Positions 17,532-26,462 are shown, numbered from the stretch's first letter. The stretch: DNA of 64,000 nucleotides from Emcibacter sp. (GCA_021741205.1 JAIOYI010000004.1:124001-188000); one strand, 5' to 3'. Notes: generated from the sequence alone by a model not told the origin. Made by a program: numbers and translations.

Positions 17532-17960
17532 ATGAGTCGTAAAGGTATGGCAGGGATGATCCAGCTCAATAAGTTAAGACTGGATGAAAAGCGACGTGAT
17601 TTGGCTGAACTTGAAACTATGAGAGAAAATTTCACTCAAAGTCTAACAAAATTACAAGAGGAACTTGTCGCAGAACAAAAAAAAGTTACAGAATATCCTG
17701 TTGTTAGCATTGCTTATGCGGGCTATGCTCAAAAGGTTGCAGCGAGAAAATTGAATATTGTTAATTCTATATTAGAGATTGATGTCAATATCGAGGAAAT
17801 GAAGGATCAGGTGGCAGAGGCTTTTAAAGAATTAAAGAAATACGAAGTTGTTGAACAGCGAGAACAAGGCCGAAAAATTGTTGAACGTAACAAACGCCAA
17901 CAAAATGATTTGGACGAATTGGCCCTTAATATTCATCGTAGACGTCAAAATTTGGCGTAG
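17532..17960 (+). CDS. fliJ: flagellar export chaperone FliJ
   Basis: FliJ is the coiled-coil stalk that inserts into the FliI hexamer and the FlhA gate. The 142-residue product is almost entirely helical and charged, with heptad-like runs such as LDEKRRDLAELETMREN and VEQREQGRKIVERNKRQQND, as expected from this poorly conserved family. The call rests mainly on position directly after fliI, length and composition. I prefer the ATG at 17532, for which ATAGGA lies at a proper distance; the ATG at 17523 sits right on that site. The gene converges on a tiny minus-strand gene 15 bases away. Confidence 0.82.
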   Translation: MSRKGMAGMIQLNKLRLDEKRRDLAELETMRENFTQSLTKLQEELVAEQKKVTEYPVVSIAYAGYAQKVAARKLNIVNSILEIDVNIEEMKDQVAEAFKELKKYEVVEQREQGRKIVERNKRQQNDLDELALNIHRRRQNLA

Positions 17961-17975
17961 TCCGCCATGAAAAGA

Positions 17976-18092
17976 TCATGACATATAGATAAATAATATG
18001 ACCACAAGAATGAAAGCCAAACCCAAAAGCCAAATGGCCCGTTTATCTTGTCCCGATGTGGTCTTCTTTTTATTGCGGTGAAATTTGCTCAT
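17976..18092 (-). CDS. 38-residue single-span membrane protein
   Basis: A short frame from ATG at 18092 to TGA at 17976 encodes a basic head (MSKFHRNKKKTTSGQDKR) and then one clear hydrophobic helix (AIWLLGLAFILVVILFIYM) ending in Ser. The layout, basic residues followed by a single span, is what small inner-membrane proteins look like. It lies 39 bases after the bdhA stop on the same strand and could be read from the bdhA transcript. The ribosome site is weak (AGAGAGAAAG). Function unknown. Codon periodicity and conservation would be needed to raise confidence. Confidence 0.5.
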   Translation of the reverse strand: MSKFHRNKKKTTSGQDKRAIWLLGLAFILVVILFIYMS

Positions 18093-18131
18093 TTCTTTCT
18101 CTCTTTAAACGCCTATGTCTTAGTATATTTC

Positions 18132-18926
18132 TTATCTTGCCGTCCAACCACCTTCTACGGGCAAGCTGATGCCGTTAATTGAATTTGCCGAAGGTGAGCA
18201 TAAAAATACGGCAATCTGTCCTAATTCTTCAACCTCGACGAATCTTTTATTGGGTTGCGCCGCTAAAAATATATCATTAATAACTTGTTCGCGCGACATA
18301 TTATGGACTTTCATTTGGCTTTCTATTTGACCCTCAACAAGTGGGGTGCGGACATATCCAGGACATATGGCGTTGCATGTTATTTGTTGTTCGGCAATCT
18401 CAAGCGCTACCGTTTTTGTTAATCCCACAACCCCGTGTTTTGCGGCGGTATAGGCGCTTTTAAAGGGGGATGCCACTAAACCATGGGCAGAAACAAGATT
18501 GATAATTCGGCCCCAGTTTTGTTTTTTCATGGCGGGGAGGGCCGCTTTGATCGTGTGAAAGTTGGAGACTAAATTAATATTGATGATATCTTGCCATTTG
18601 TCGTTGGGAAAATCTTCAATAGCAGAAACATATTGAATGCCAGCATTATTAACCAGAATATCAACAGCGCCAAATTTATCAATGGCATGAGAAACCATGC
18701 TTGCGATTTCATCAGAATTAAGCATATTGGCATCACTATAGATAACATCAACCTTATAGCGATCGGCCATTGTCGAACGCAAAGTTTCAATTTCATCAGG
18801 GTTCCCAAAACCATTTAGAACAATATTTGCGCCAGAATTTGCCAGAGAATGGGCAATACCCAGTCCAATACCACTGGTGGAACCGGTAATTAATGCTGTG
18901 CGTTCTTTTAATATCTTATTTTCCAT
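18132..18926 (-). CDS. bdhA: D-3-hydroxybutyrate dehydrogenase
   Basis: The 264-residue short-chain dehydrogenase interconverts D-3-hydroxybutyrate and acetoacetate with NAD, the second step of PHB breakdown. It has the Rossmann motif TGSTSGIGLGIAHSLA, the NNAG motif (LVNNAGIQYVSAIEDFP), catalytic Ser (LVSAHGLVASPFKS), and YTAAKHGVVG giving Tyr and Lys. NAICPGYVRTPLVEGQI is characteristic of 3-hydroxybutyrate dehydrogenases. It diverges from the PHB depolymerase gene phaZ across 163 bases, so the two steps of PHB use are physically linked. A 38-residue membrane protein gene may follow in the same transcript. Confidence 0.94.
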   Translation of the reverse strand: MENKILKERTALITGSTSGIGLGIAHSLANSGANIVLNGFGNPDEIETLRSTMADRYKVDVIYSDANMLNSDEIASMVSHAIDKFGAVDILVNNAGIQYVSAIEDFPNDKWQDIININLVSNFHTIKAALPAMKKQNWGRIINLVSAHGLVASPFKSAYTAAKHGVVGLTKTVALEIAEQQITCNAICPGYVRTPLVEGQIESQMKVHNMSREQVINDIFLAAQPNKRFVEVEELGQIAVFLCSPSANSINGISLPVEGGWTAR

Positions 18927-18983
18927 ATTTCCCTCATTTGTTGGGATTTAAATATTAATAAAGTTAATTTCTCACATTTATTA

Positions 18984-18994
18984 TTGCACTGCAA
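18984..18994. promoter_or_regulatory. palindrome between bdhA and phaZ, possible PHB-responsive operator
   Basis: TTGCA-C-TGCAA is a perfect short palindrome in the middle of the bdhA-phaZ divergent region. PhaR-type regulators of PHB genes bind GC/TGC-containing inverted repeats, so it is a plausible operator. The match to any published PhaR box is only approximate. Confidence 0.35.
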
Positions 18995-19089
18995 CCAACT
19001 ATGTGACTAATATTATTTTTTTAGTAAATTATTCTTATATTAACCAAAATATAGGATGATTAAATAGTTTTAATAATAGGAAAAAATAT

Positions 19090-20319
19090 ATGCTGTACCA
19101 TATGTACGAGTTTCAGCACAGTTTATTCGCACCTGCAAGATATGCCAATGACATGATGCAGAAGGCTTTTTCTGATCCATTGAATCCTTTTTCCTATACG
19201 CCTGGTGCAAAACAAATATCTGCCGCATGTGATGTTATGGAGCTTGTGACCCGTCGCTACGGAAAACCGAGATTCGGACTAGAAGAAACCATTGTTAATG
19301 GAAAGGCTGTTGCCATTTCCCCAAAAAATGTTTGGGAGAAGCCTTTTTGTAAATTGAAATATTTTGAGCGAATTTTTCCCTCAAATGCTAAGGATAATGA
19401 TCCGAAATTGTTGATTGCAGCCCCAATGTCGGGTCATTATGCGACCCTGCTCCGGGGGACAGTAGAGGCTCTATTGCCTGATCATAAGGTTTACATAACA
19501 GACTGGATGGATGCCCGTGATGTACCGTTATTTCAGGGAAAATTTGATCTTGATGATTATATTGATTATCTCATTGAAATGATTGAATTTTTAGGGCCAA
19601 ATACCCATGTTTTGGCCGTGTGTCAACCGTCTGTTCCTGTACTTGCCGCCATATCAATCATGTCTGCGGAGAATAATCCTTTTGTGCCGTCTTCGATGAC
19701 CTTGATGGGCGGGCCAATTGATACGCGTGAATGCCCTACAGAGGTCAATTTATTGAGTGCTAAAAGAAGTATTCATTGGTTTAAACAGCATGTGATTCAT
19801 CATGTTCCTTGGCCTAACAAGGGTTGTATGAGAATGGTATATCCTGGCTTTCTCCAATTGTCGGCATTTTTGAATATGAATATGGAAGATCATGTCGAGG
19901 CACATCGAAAAATGTTTAATCATCTTATCGTAGGTGATGATGAAAGCGCTGATAAACATCGGATATTTTATGAGGAATATCTCGCTGTTATGGATCTTTC
20001 GGCGGAATATTATCTGCAAACTGTTGATGTTGTTTTTCAGAAACATTTGTTGCCAAAAGGTGAGATGATTTCCAATGGTCGCCCCGTGAATACCCATGCC
20101 ATTTCAAAATGTGCGCTGCTGACCATAGAGGGGGAATTGGATGATATTTCTGGCATTGGTCAAACCAAGGCGGCTCATGACATATGCTCTAACATACCAA
20201 AGGGCATGAAAGCTCATTATGAACAAAAGCAGGTTGGTCATTATGGTATATTTAACGGAAGCAAATGGCGTAACAAGATTGCACCCAAGGTAAAAGAGTT
20301 TATTCGTCAGCATAATTAA
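19090..20319 (+). CDS. phaZ: intracellular poly(3-hydroxybutyrate) depolymerase
   Basis: The 409-residue enzyme degrades native PHB granules. The N terminus MYEFQHSLFAPARYANDM and the segment YITDWMDARDVPLFQGKFDLDDY are hallmark sequences of PhaZa1/PhaZ-type depolymerases. In place of a lipase-box serine the family uses a cysteine, seen here as Cys178 in AVCQPSVPVLAA. The closing GHYGIFNGSKWR carries the His. No signal peptide is present, which fits a cytoplasmic granule enzyme. AGGA lies nine bases ahead of the ATG. bdhA is divergent and a phosphohexomutase gene follows 37 bases downstream. Confidence 0.95.
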   Translation: MLYHMYEFQHSLFAPARYANDMMQKAFSDPLNPFSYTPGAKQISAACDVMELVTRRYGKPRFGLEETIVNGKAVAISPKNVWEKPFCKLKYFERIFPSNAKDNDPKLLIAAPMSGHYATLLRGTVEALLPDHKVYITDWMDARDVPLFQGKFDLDDYIDYLIEMIEFLGPNTHVLAVCQPSVPVLAAISIMSAENNPFVPSSMTLMGGPIDTRECPTEVNLLSAKRSIHWFKQHVIHHVPWPNKGCMRMVYPGFLQLSAFLNMNMEDHVEAHRKMFNHLIVGDDESADKHRIFYEEYLAVMDLSAEYYLQTVDVVFQKHLLPKGEMISNGRPVNTHAISKCALLTIEGELDDISGIGQTKAAHDICSNIPKGMKAHYEQKQVGHYGIFNGSKWRNKIAPKVKEFIRQHN

Positions 20320-20356
20320 GCTATGAACATGATGTAAACACTATGATTGGGCGTAT

Positions 20357-21724
20357 ATGATGTCAAAACTTACCTGTTTTAAAGCCTATGATATTCGTGG
20401 AAAATTAGGTGAGGAGCTTAATGAAGATATCGCTTATCGCATTGGTCGTGCTTTTGGGTATTATCTAAAACCACGAAATGTGGTTGTGGGAGGGGATGTT
20501 CGGCTGACATCTGAATCTTTAAAAGCTGCCGTGTCACGAGGTTTAATGGATTCTGGTGTTAATGTGACGGATATTGGCATGACAGGAACCGAGGAAATCT
20601 ATTTTGCCACATCTTATCTGAATATGGACGGTGGAATAGAGGTTACGGCAAGCCATAATCCCTTGGATTATAATGGTATGAAACTTGTGCGGGAGCAGTC
20701 AAAACCCATCAGTGGTGATACGGGACTTCATGATATTCAAAAACTTGCCGAAGATAATATTTTCCCCCCGATTGCGGCACAAGGGCGTTTGACCAAAACT
20801 TCAATACTCGAACCTTATGCTGACCATTTACTGGGTTATATTGATTTAAAATCCCTATCTCCCCTAAGATTGGTGGTCAATTCAGGGAATGGTGCGGCAG
20901 GTCATGTGATTGATGCCTTAGAGCAGAAATTTAAAAAACAGGCTGTTCCCATAGAATTTATTAAAATTCATCATGAACCAGACGGAAATTTCCCCAATGG
21001 TATTCCAAATCCCCTGCTTATAGAAAATAGACAGGCAACAAAGGATGCGGTTTTAAAACATAAGGCTCATATGGGTATCGCATGGGACGGCGATTTTGAT
21101 CGTTGTTTCCTTTTTGATGAATGCGGCGAATTTATAGAAGGCTATTATATTGTAGGCCTCTTAGCCGAAGCTTTTCTGAAGAAACATCAGGGTGCAAGTA
21201 TCATTCATGATCCCCGTCTGACGTGGAATACAATTGATTTGGTGGAGACTGGCGGGGGACAGGCCATACAATCAAAAACGGGTCATGCCTTTATCAAGGA
21301 AAGAATGCGCCTTGAAGATGCGGCCTACGGCGGTGAAATGAGTGCCCATCATTATTTTCGTGATTTTGCCTATTGTGATAGTGGTATGATTCCATGGTTA
21401 TTGGTGGCTGAAATGATTTGTGTAAAACAAATGCCCCTGTCTCAGATGGTGGTATCAAGAATTAAAAAATTTCCGTCATCAGGTGAAATTAACAGCACCT
21501 TAGCGGCCCCAAAGGATGCTATAAAAAGAGTGTTGGAGGCCTATGAGAACGAGGCGGACAATATTGATCATACGGACGGCATTAGTGTTGAATTTAAAAA
21601 TTGGCGGTTTAATTTGCGTTCGTCAAATACAGAGCCTGTTGTACGGCTTAATGTTGAATCACGGGGAAATATTGAATTAATGACAAAAAAAACCGATGAA
21701 ATTCTAGCCTTGCTTAGGGCATAA
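20357..21724 (+). CDS. phosphomannomutase/phosphoglucomutase
   Basis: The 455-residue enzyme of the alpha-D-phosphohexomutase family interconverts hexose 1- and 6-phosphates and supplies precursors for LPS and exopolysaccharide. Four family signatures are visible: the N-terminal [15 protein letters not shown], the phosphoserine loop [13 protein letters not shown], the metal loop [11 protein letters not shown], the sugar-binding [20 protein letters not shown] and the C-terminal phosphate loop [15 protein letters not shown]. The GEMSAHHYF form points to the AlgC/ManB-like bifunctional group. Two ATG codons stand in tandem at 20357 and 20360. It probably shares a transcript with phaZ. Confidence 0.93.
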   Translation: MMSKLTCFKAYDIRGKLGEELNEDIAYRIGRAFGYYLKPRNVVVGGDVRLTSESLKAAVSRGLMDSGVNVTDIGMTGTEEIYFATSYLNMDGGIEVTASHNPLDYNGMKLVREQSKPISGDTGLHDIQKLAEDNIFPPIAAQGRLTKTSILEPYADHLLGYIDLKSLSPLRLVVNSGNGAAGHVIDALEQKFKKQAVPIEFIKIHHEPDGNFPNGIPNPLLIENRQATKDAVLKHKAHMGIAWDGDFDRCFLFDECGEFIEGYYIVGLLAEAFLKKHQGASIIHDPRLTWNTIDLVETGGGQAIQSKTGHAFIKERMRLEDAAYGGEMSAHHYFRDFAYCDSGMIPWLLVAEMICVKQMPLSQMVVSRIKKFPSSGEINSTLAAPKDAIKRVLEAYENEADNIDHTDGISVEFKNWRFNLRSSNTEPVVRLNVESRGNIELMTKKTDEILALLRA

Positions 21725-21729
21725 AATAG

Positions 21730-22626
21730 TCATGGGTTTTCTGCCACTTGAACAAGAAGCCAGTCCCGAAAGGCAATGATTGGTGCATAGGCGAGACGAT
21801 GAGTTGGAATAATCAAATAATAACCTTCGGTTGTTTTCAAGGGAATATCCAATAGAATGATAAGCTCACCTCTTTCTAGTTCACCCTCAATTAAAAAACG
21901 GGGTAATAGAGCTGCCCCAAGTCCTGCTATGGCCGCCTGAGTGACAAGGGCAAATTGCTCGAATATCATGCCTTTGTTCGAAGGCGTTTCTACATTATTT
22001 TGTTTAAACCAGTTTGCCCATGCCTGCGGTCTTGTTTCGAGGCTGAGTAGAGGGAGGGATGCAATATCCTTTGGATTTTTGGGAAATGCTTTATGAACAA
22101 GAGAGGGGGATGACACAGGGATCATTTCTTCACTCATCAGAAAAATGCTATCTGTATCGGGCCAGTTAGGAAGTCCAAAATGGATCGCACCATGAATATT
22201 TTCATTTTTAAAATCAAAAGGGATTAATTTGCTGGTAAAATTAACGACAATCTGGGGATTAATTTTTAAAAAATTGGCAAAGCGTGGCATAAGCCAACGC
22301 ATTCCGAAGGTCGGCAAAATGGCAAGATTAAGAATACCGCCTTGTTGGTCTCGGATAGCATGCAAAGAGGCATTTCTAATTATCTTCAAGGCGGTGGCCA
22401 CTTCCTCTGCATAAACCTTGCCTGCTTCGGTCAAACGAATAGAGCGGCGCACCCGTTCGAACAAGATCACATCAAGTTGTTCTTCAAGGGCGCTTACTTG
22501 TCGGCTGATGGCGCCTTGGGTGAGGTTAAGTTCTTCTGCTGCCGTCGTGAAGCTTCCACTGCGAGCGGCCGCATCAAATGCCATGAGCATACTTGTGCTT
22601 GGGATAAGACGTCGTTGATTTTGCAT
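21730..22626 (-). CDS. LysR-family transcriptional regulator (GcvA-like)
   Basis: The 298-residue regulator has the N-terminal winged helix-turn-helix (STSMLMAFDAAARSGSFTTAAEELNLTQGAISRQVSALEEQL, about 8-48) and a periplasmic-binding-like effector domain (about 90-295). The opening pattern LMAFDAAARSGSFTTAA resembles the GcvA subgroup. It diverges from the kamA-like gene over 194 bases that contain a repeated 11-mer and a palindrome, so regulation of that gene and of itself is likely. Its stop lies five bases from the convergent phosphohexomutase stop. The effector is unknown. Confidence 0.9.
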   Translation of the reverse strand: MQNQRRLIPSTSMLMAFDAAARSGSFTTAAEELNLTQGAISRQVSALEEQLDVILFERVRRSIRLTEAGKVYAEEVATALKIIRNASLHAIRDQQGGILNLAILPTFGMRWLMPRFANFLKINPQIVVNFTSKLIPFDFKNENIHGAIHFGLPNWPDTDSIFLMSEEMIPVSSPSLVHKAFPKNPKDIASLPLLSLETRPQAWANWFKQNNVETPSNKGMIFEQFALVTQAAIAGLGAALLPRFLIEGELERGELIILLDIPLKTTEGYYLIIPTHRLAYAPIIAFRDWLLVQVAENP

Positions 22627-22641
22627 ACAGTATTACCAAAG

Positions 22642-22698
22642 ATCATATTATAATGAGTAAATGTGGTTTGTCTAAAGTGGTTATATAATCATATTATA
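22642..22698. promoter_or_regulatory. LysR operator candidate between the regulator and the kamA-like gene
   Basis: The 11-mer ATCATATTATA occurs twice, at 22642-22652 and 22688-22698. The second copy is part of a perfect palindrome, TATAAT-CAT-ATTATA (22684-22698). Two sites 46 bases apart in a LysR divergent promoter fit the usual recognition/activation pair. Confidence 0.45.
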
Positions 22699-22820
22699 GC
22701 ATATGTTTCCTTGATACAATATGGAAAGCTTGCCAAATATTATAATCAAGCCCTTTCGTTAAAGTATGAGGTAAATGCATAACTGAATTGATATTGTAAC
22801 CAAAAAAGAAGGGTTTTCCC

Positions 22821-24242
22821 ATGAATATTCAACAGCCCCTAGCCACCAAAAATACCTATGGGCCCACGGAACGGGAAGCGGAATTTCTAAAATCCGTTGA
22901 AAATGGTAAATATGACCGACAAATCATTGCGGGTCTTAAAAAATTTGTCGAGGGCAAGGTTCCCGATGACATGAAAAATTTTTATTCACAGGAAGAACTC
23001 GCCGCATTAGAAGCCTTAAAAGGCACTGGTCACGATGTTGAGGCGCGTATGCCTGTTAAAATTACCCATCATTATTTTGAGCAGGCCAAAAACAGCAAGC
23101 CTTTGCAGGTATTGGTGAAGGCAAGTCCAAAAGAAACCTACGACTTAGAAGGCTCTCCTGACCCTGGGAAGCAAATGAGCTATAGTCCCGTTGAAGGATT
23201 GATCCATAAATATGAGCTTGGACTTATTTATGTTGTGGGAACTTGTTCGGCACATTGTCGCTTTTGTTACCGAGAAGAATTGATCGCCAAAAAGGAAGTT
23301 GAACGTCCTGATGGAACGGTAGCGCCAAAAGGTATGGCACAGATTCCAGAGATTGTGGCCTATATTAAGGATCATAACCGCATTGTTGCCGAAAATGGCG
23401 GACGTCATCCAAAAACAGGCCGTGAGAAGTTACGTGAAATATTGATGTCTGGTGGTGATCCCTTGGTGCTTGCCAATAAAAATATTGCCGCATGGCTTGC
23501 CGCTTTATCAGAGGCTGGTATAGAAAATATCCGCATGGGAACAAAGGAACTAGCCTTTTTCCCAGATCGCTTTGATGCGACGTTTTTTGATATGTTGGAT
23601 AAATTCCATGCGAGCTATCCCGAGACAAATTTGCGTATTATGATCCATTTTAACCATCCTGATGAATTTTTGAAAAAGGATGAAAAGGGAAATTATATTG
23701 ATGTTGCAGGGGGCGGCTTGGAATGGGTAGAGAGCACCAAACGGGCAGTTCGGGAACTTGGTAAAAGAGAATGGCTCACGGTGGATAATCAGGCGCCAAT
23801 TTTGAAAGATATCAATAATGATCCAGATGCACTTCGTATTATGCAGCGGGAATTACGCCGTAATAAGGTTGAAAACCATTATTTCTTCTGTGGTCGTGAT
23901 ATTATCGGTCATAAGGCCTTTAACGTGCCGATCGAAGAGGCATGGAATGTGCTTAATGAATCTCAAAAGGGACTTTCTGGTGTTGAAACCCATGCCCGCC
24001 TTTCCATTACCCATTATAAGGGTAAAACAGAAGTTGCTGCTGTGAGTACAAAGCCTGCTCCTGGTGTTCCTGGTGGTGAAAATGGCTTTGTTATTTTGAA
24101 ACTTCTTCGGGGGGCCGCAGATGCGCCTGACCGTGGAAAAATTGCGATCCTTGGTCGTAATCCAGAAGCCATATGGTTTAGTGGATATAATGATCGTGTG
24201 ATTTATGACGAGGCAGGTCTTTTTGACAGCCCTCATGTATAA
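22821..24242 (+). CDS. lysine 2,3-aminomutase-like radical SAM enzyme
   Basis: The 473-residue product has the radical-SAM [4Fe-4S] motif C-x3-C-x2-C as Cys142, Cys146 and Cys149 in GTCSAHCRFCYRE, followed by EILMSGGDPLVLANK, a typical AdoMet/PLP-contact region of the KamA family. KamA enzymes exchange the alpha amino group of lysine (or glutamate) with a beta hydrogen using PLP. The N-terminal region (about 1-110) is longer than a minimal KamA. I cannot tell whether lysine is the substrate; no acetyltransferase for beta-lysine is next to it. AGAAGGG supports the ATG at 22821. It is divergent from a LysR regulator and ends at a good terminator. Confidence 0.85.
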   Translation: MNIQQPLATKNTYGPTEREAEFLKSVENGKYDRQIIAGLKKFVEGKVPDDMKNFYSQEELAALEALKGTGHDVEARMPVKITHHYFEQAKNSKPLQVLVKASPKETYDLEGSPDPGKQMSYSPVEGLIHKYELGLIYVVGTCSAHCRFCYREELIAKKEVERPDGTVAPKGMAQIPEIVAYIKDHNRIVAENGGRHPKTGREKLREILMSGGDPLVLANKNIAAWLAALSEAGIENIRMGTKELAFFPDRFDATFFDMLDKFHASYPETNLRIMIHFNHPDEFLKKDEKGNYIDVAGGGLEWVESTKRAVRELGKREWLTVDNQAPILKDINNDPDALRIMQRELRRNKVENHYFFCGRDIIGHKAFNVPIEEAWNVLNESQKGLSGVETHARLSITHYKGKTEVAAVSTKPAPGVPGGENGFVILKLLRGAADAPDRGKIAILGRNPEAIWFSGYNDRVIYDEAGLFDSPHV

Positions 24243-24273
24243 CTTATTTCCTCATAGGTTATACTGAACTCTG

Positions 24274-24306
24274 AGGTGGCATTATTGGATTGATGCCATC
24301 TTTTTT
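24274..24306 (+). terminator. intrinsic terminator after the kamA-like gene
   Basis: AGGTGGCAT (24274-24282) pairs with ATGCCATCT (24293-24301) over nine positions with one G-T pair. The stem runs directly into TTTTTT. Shape and position are those of a Rho-independent terminator. Confidence 0.85.
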
Positions 24307-24393
24307 ATTTTTATATATATTAGCGTTTTATTAACTAAGTATATTCATAATTATTTAACATATTAATAAAAATAACAATCGGGGTCACATTCA

Positions 24394-24852
24394 TTGATAG
24401 ACGGTAAAATTACTGATTTCACGCCAAAGGATTTCAGTTCAGAAGAGCAGCGTGAACTCTATGCCTATTGGCTTAAAATAAAAGGGAATAAATCAATGCC
24501 GTCTCGCAGTGATTTAGATCCTATTGATATTCCGAAACTGCTTTCTGGCATATGGATGGCAGACGTTATATACGAAGATCCTATCCGTTTTGGCATACGT
24601 CTATTTGGTACAAATCTTGTTAAGGCATTTCAAAGAGATGGTACAAAATTTCGGCTGGATGATTTTTTCTTTACTGGTGATATGGAAAACCGGATGAGGG
24701 ATTTGGTTGAGACAAAGAAAGCCTATTATTATCGAGGGAAATTTCCCATAATATCAGAGGATTATAAAGAATTTTCTACCCTGACTTTGCCATTGTCAAG
24801 TGATGGCAATCGAGTGGATATTACTATATCCTATGTGCATCTTATGCCTTAA
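24394..24852 (+). CDS. PAS-domain protein of the PAS_5 type
   Basis: The 152-residue cytoplasmic protein matches the compact PAS_5 family common in alphaproteobacteria: LYAYWLKIKGNKSMPSRSDLDPIDIPKLLSGIWMADV at the N terminus, then IRFGIRLFGTNLVKAFQRDGTKFRLDDFF and a final beta strand FSTLTLPLSSDGNRVD. Family members have no output domain and their ligand and partner are unknown. Translation appears to start at a TTG at 24394 because no in-frame ATG gives the full domain; this is uncertain. The stop lies two bases from the convergent uppP stop. Confidence 0.78.
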   Translation: MIDGKITDFTPKDFSSEEQRELYAYWLKIKGNKSMPSRSDLDPIDIPKLLSGIWMADVIYEDPIRFGIRLFGTNLVKAFQRDGTKFRLDDFFFTGDMENRMRDLVETKKAYYYRGKFPIISEDYKEFSTLTLPLSSDGNRVDITISYVHLMP

Positions 24853-24854
24853 AA

Positions 24855-25670
24855 TTAATTCAGGCCATATGTTATTCCAAGCAATGCAACCCCTAAAATA
24901 ACACGATATATGACAAAGGGGGTCATGCTGGATTTTTCAAGCCATTTCATAAGTCCCACAATGGCAAGGAGCGCCGTTAAAAAGGATAATCCAGCCCCAA
25001 GAAGTATATCAGCTCCCAAAACCAAATCCCCGCTTTTGATAAGTTCGAGGCTTTCAATGGCCCCTGCCGCCATGATGGTGGGTATAGACATGAGCATGGA
25101 AAATCGGGCGGCTTCTGTCCTGCTAAAACCAAGCGCTCGTGCAGCTGTCATGGTAATGCCAGATCGGCTTGTACCTGGAATAATGGCGAGTATTTGAGCA
25201 AAGCCGATGATCATAGCCTGCCCATAACGTAATTCCATAATGGTTTTTGTGACGGCACATTTTTCATCAAAAATATAAAGGAAAAGTCCAAAAATAATGC
25301 TGGTCCAACCAATAATTTCCAAAGTGCGCCATGCATCATTCCAGCCCATTTTTGAGACAATACCACCAACAATTACAATGGGAATGGTTGATAGAACAAC
25401 GGCAATCATAAGCCGTTTATCGGTTTCTATGATATTTTTATTGCGGCTAATCAGGTGAAAGCATGCCTTAATCATGTTCATGACATCAGATCGAAAATAG
25501 AGCATGACGGCGGCAAGGGTTCCTATATGAACGCCCACATCCATTAATAATCCCTGATCAGGCCAATTTACCAGAAGCGGGACCAGAATAAGATGCCCAG
25601 ATGAGCTAATGGGGAGGAACTCGGTAATGCCCTGAACAATGGCAAGCACAATAATCTGCAATAATGTCAC
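24855..25670 (-). CDS. uppP: undecaprenyl-diphosphatase UppP (BacA)
   Basis: This 271-residue inner-membrane enzyme dephosphorylates undecaprenyl diphosphate to recycle the lipid carrier for peptidoglycan and O-antigen. Both catalytic signatures are intact: VQGITEFLPISSSGHLILV near the N terminus and IIPGTSRSGITMTAARALGFSR in the middle. About eight hydrophobic helices are visible. It is the last of four closely spaced minus-strand genes (porin, FMN-binding, PepSY-type, uppP), with a 27-base gap from the PepSY-type gene, so it may be read with that locus. Confidence 0.96.
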   Translation of the reverse strand: MTLLQIIVLAIVQGITEFLPISSSGHLILVPLLVNWPDQGLLMDVGVHIGTLAAVMLYFRSDVMNMIKACFHLISRNKNIIETDKRLMIAVVLSTIPIVIVGGIVSKMGWNDAWRTLEIIGWTSIIFGLFLYIFDEKCAVTKTIMELRYGQAMIIGFAQILAIIPGTSRSGITMTAARALGFSRTEAARFSMLMSIPTIMAAGAIESLELIKSGDLVLGADILLGAGLSFLTALLAIVGLMKWLEKSSMTPFVIYRVILGVALLGITYGLN

Positions 25671-25697
25671 ATTAGCCCCTTAAAAAAATTATTTACG

Positions 25698-26462
25698 CTA
25701 TCGTTGTTTTTTATCACGGGGTCTTTGTTTCATCAAGCCTGTAATGCCTAAGACTATAAGACTTATTGCGGCCAAGTCCATAATATAAGAACCAAATGAT
25801 CCAAAAATATGACCAGAATGGAGATCAAGAATAAGGCGGTAAAGGCTAATCCCTTTTCCCTGAAAATCGGACAATATTTTTTCTGTAATTTCTTTTGGGG
25901 CGAATTGTGGAGGGGGGGAGGGTATCTCGAATTTTTTTGATGTTTTTTTCCATATCAGAAAATTGTCATCAGAAATAAAATTACCCTGTGCGGTATGAAT
26001 CCAGATCATGTTATCAGTTGTTTTTCCAATCGCTACTATGGAATCTGGAAGCGATGCTTTGTCTATTTTCTCGACCAACGACCCATCGTTTAAAAATAGT
26101 GAAAGACTGTCCTTTTCTCCTACGATGACCAGATCATTTAATATGGTGATGCCAACAGGGCGGCTGGTATTTTTATCTATCATTATGCCATTTAAATATA
26201 GGCGACCCTCAAGCCAGCTGACCCAAATATTGGCCTCTTTAAAATGATGGGGGTTTTCTTTGGGGGAGATGCCGTAAAGAGCCGATATAATACCATTCTT
26301 GATTGTGATTTGGTTAAGGTTAAACATTTCTGTACGGTTAAGAATAAGACCCGTTATGCTTAAGATGAAAATCAGTAAGAGAGAGCTATACCCAACCCAT
26401 CTATGCCATTGGCGAATTTTTCTTTGACGGATGTTTTTATTTTTTATTAGGCGTGGGGACAT
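25698..26462 (-). CDS. PepSY-type membrane protein, candidate electron-transfer subunit
   Basis: The 254-residue protein has an N-terminal basic segment with WHRWVGYSSLLLIFILSITGLILN (first helix, about 20-45), a periplasmic stretch of about 170 residues and a C-terminal helix (YIMDLAAISLIVLGITGLM). The WHRW-x-G start and the DLHSGHIFGSFGSYIMDL motif are those of PepSY-associated transmembrane proteins, in which His residues of the two helices can bind heme. The periplasmic part carries repeated short beta strands. Its first 26 bases overlap the FMN-binding gene, so the two are coupled. I infer a role in moving electrons across the membrane to the FMN protein. Confidence 0.72.
   Translation of the reverse strand: MSPRLIKNKNIRQRKIRQWHRWVGYSSLLLIFILSITGLILNRTEMFNLNQITIKNGIISALYGISPKENPHHFKEANIWVSWLEGRLYLNGIMIDKNTSRPVGITILNDLVIVGEKDSLSLFLNDGSLVEKIDKASLPDSIVAIGKTTDNMIWIHTAQGNFISDDNFLIWKKTSKKFEIPSPPPQFAPKEITEKILSDFQGKGISLYRLILDLHSGHIFGSFGSYIMDLAAISLIVLGITGLMKQRPRDKKQR

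Noticed and set aside
24394-24852. PAS protein as part of the kamA transcript
   Set aside because: A strong intrinsic terminator at 24274-24306 separates it from kamA.
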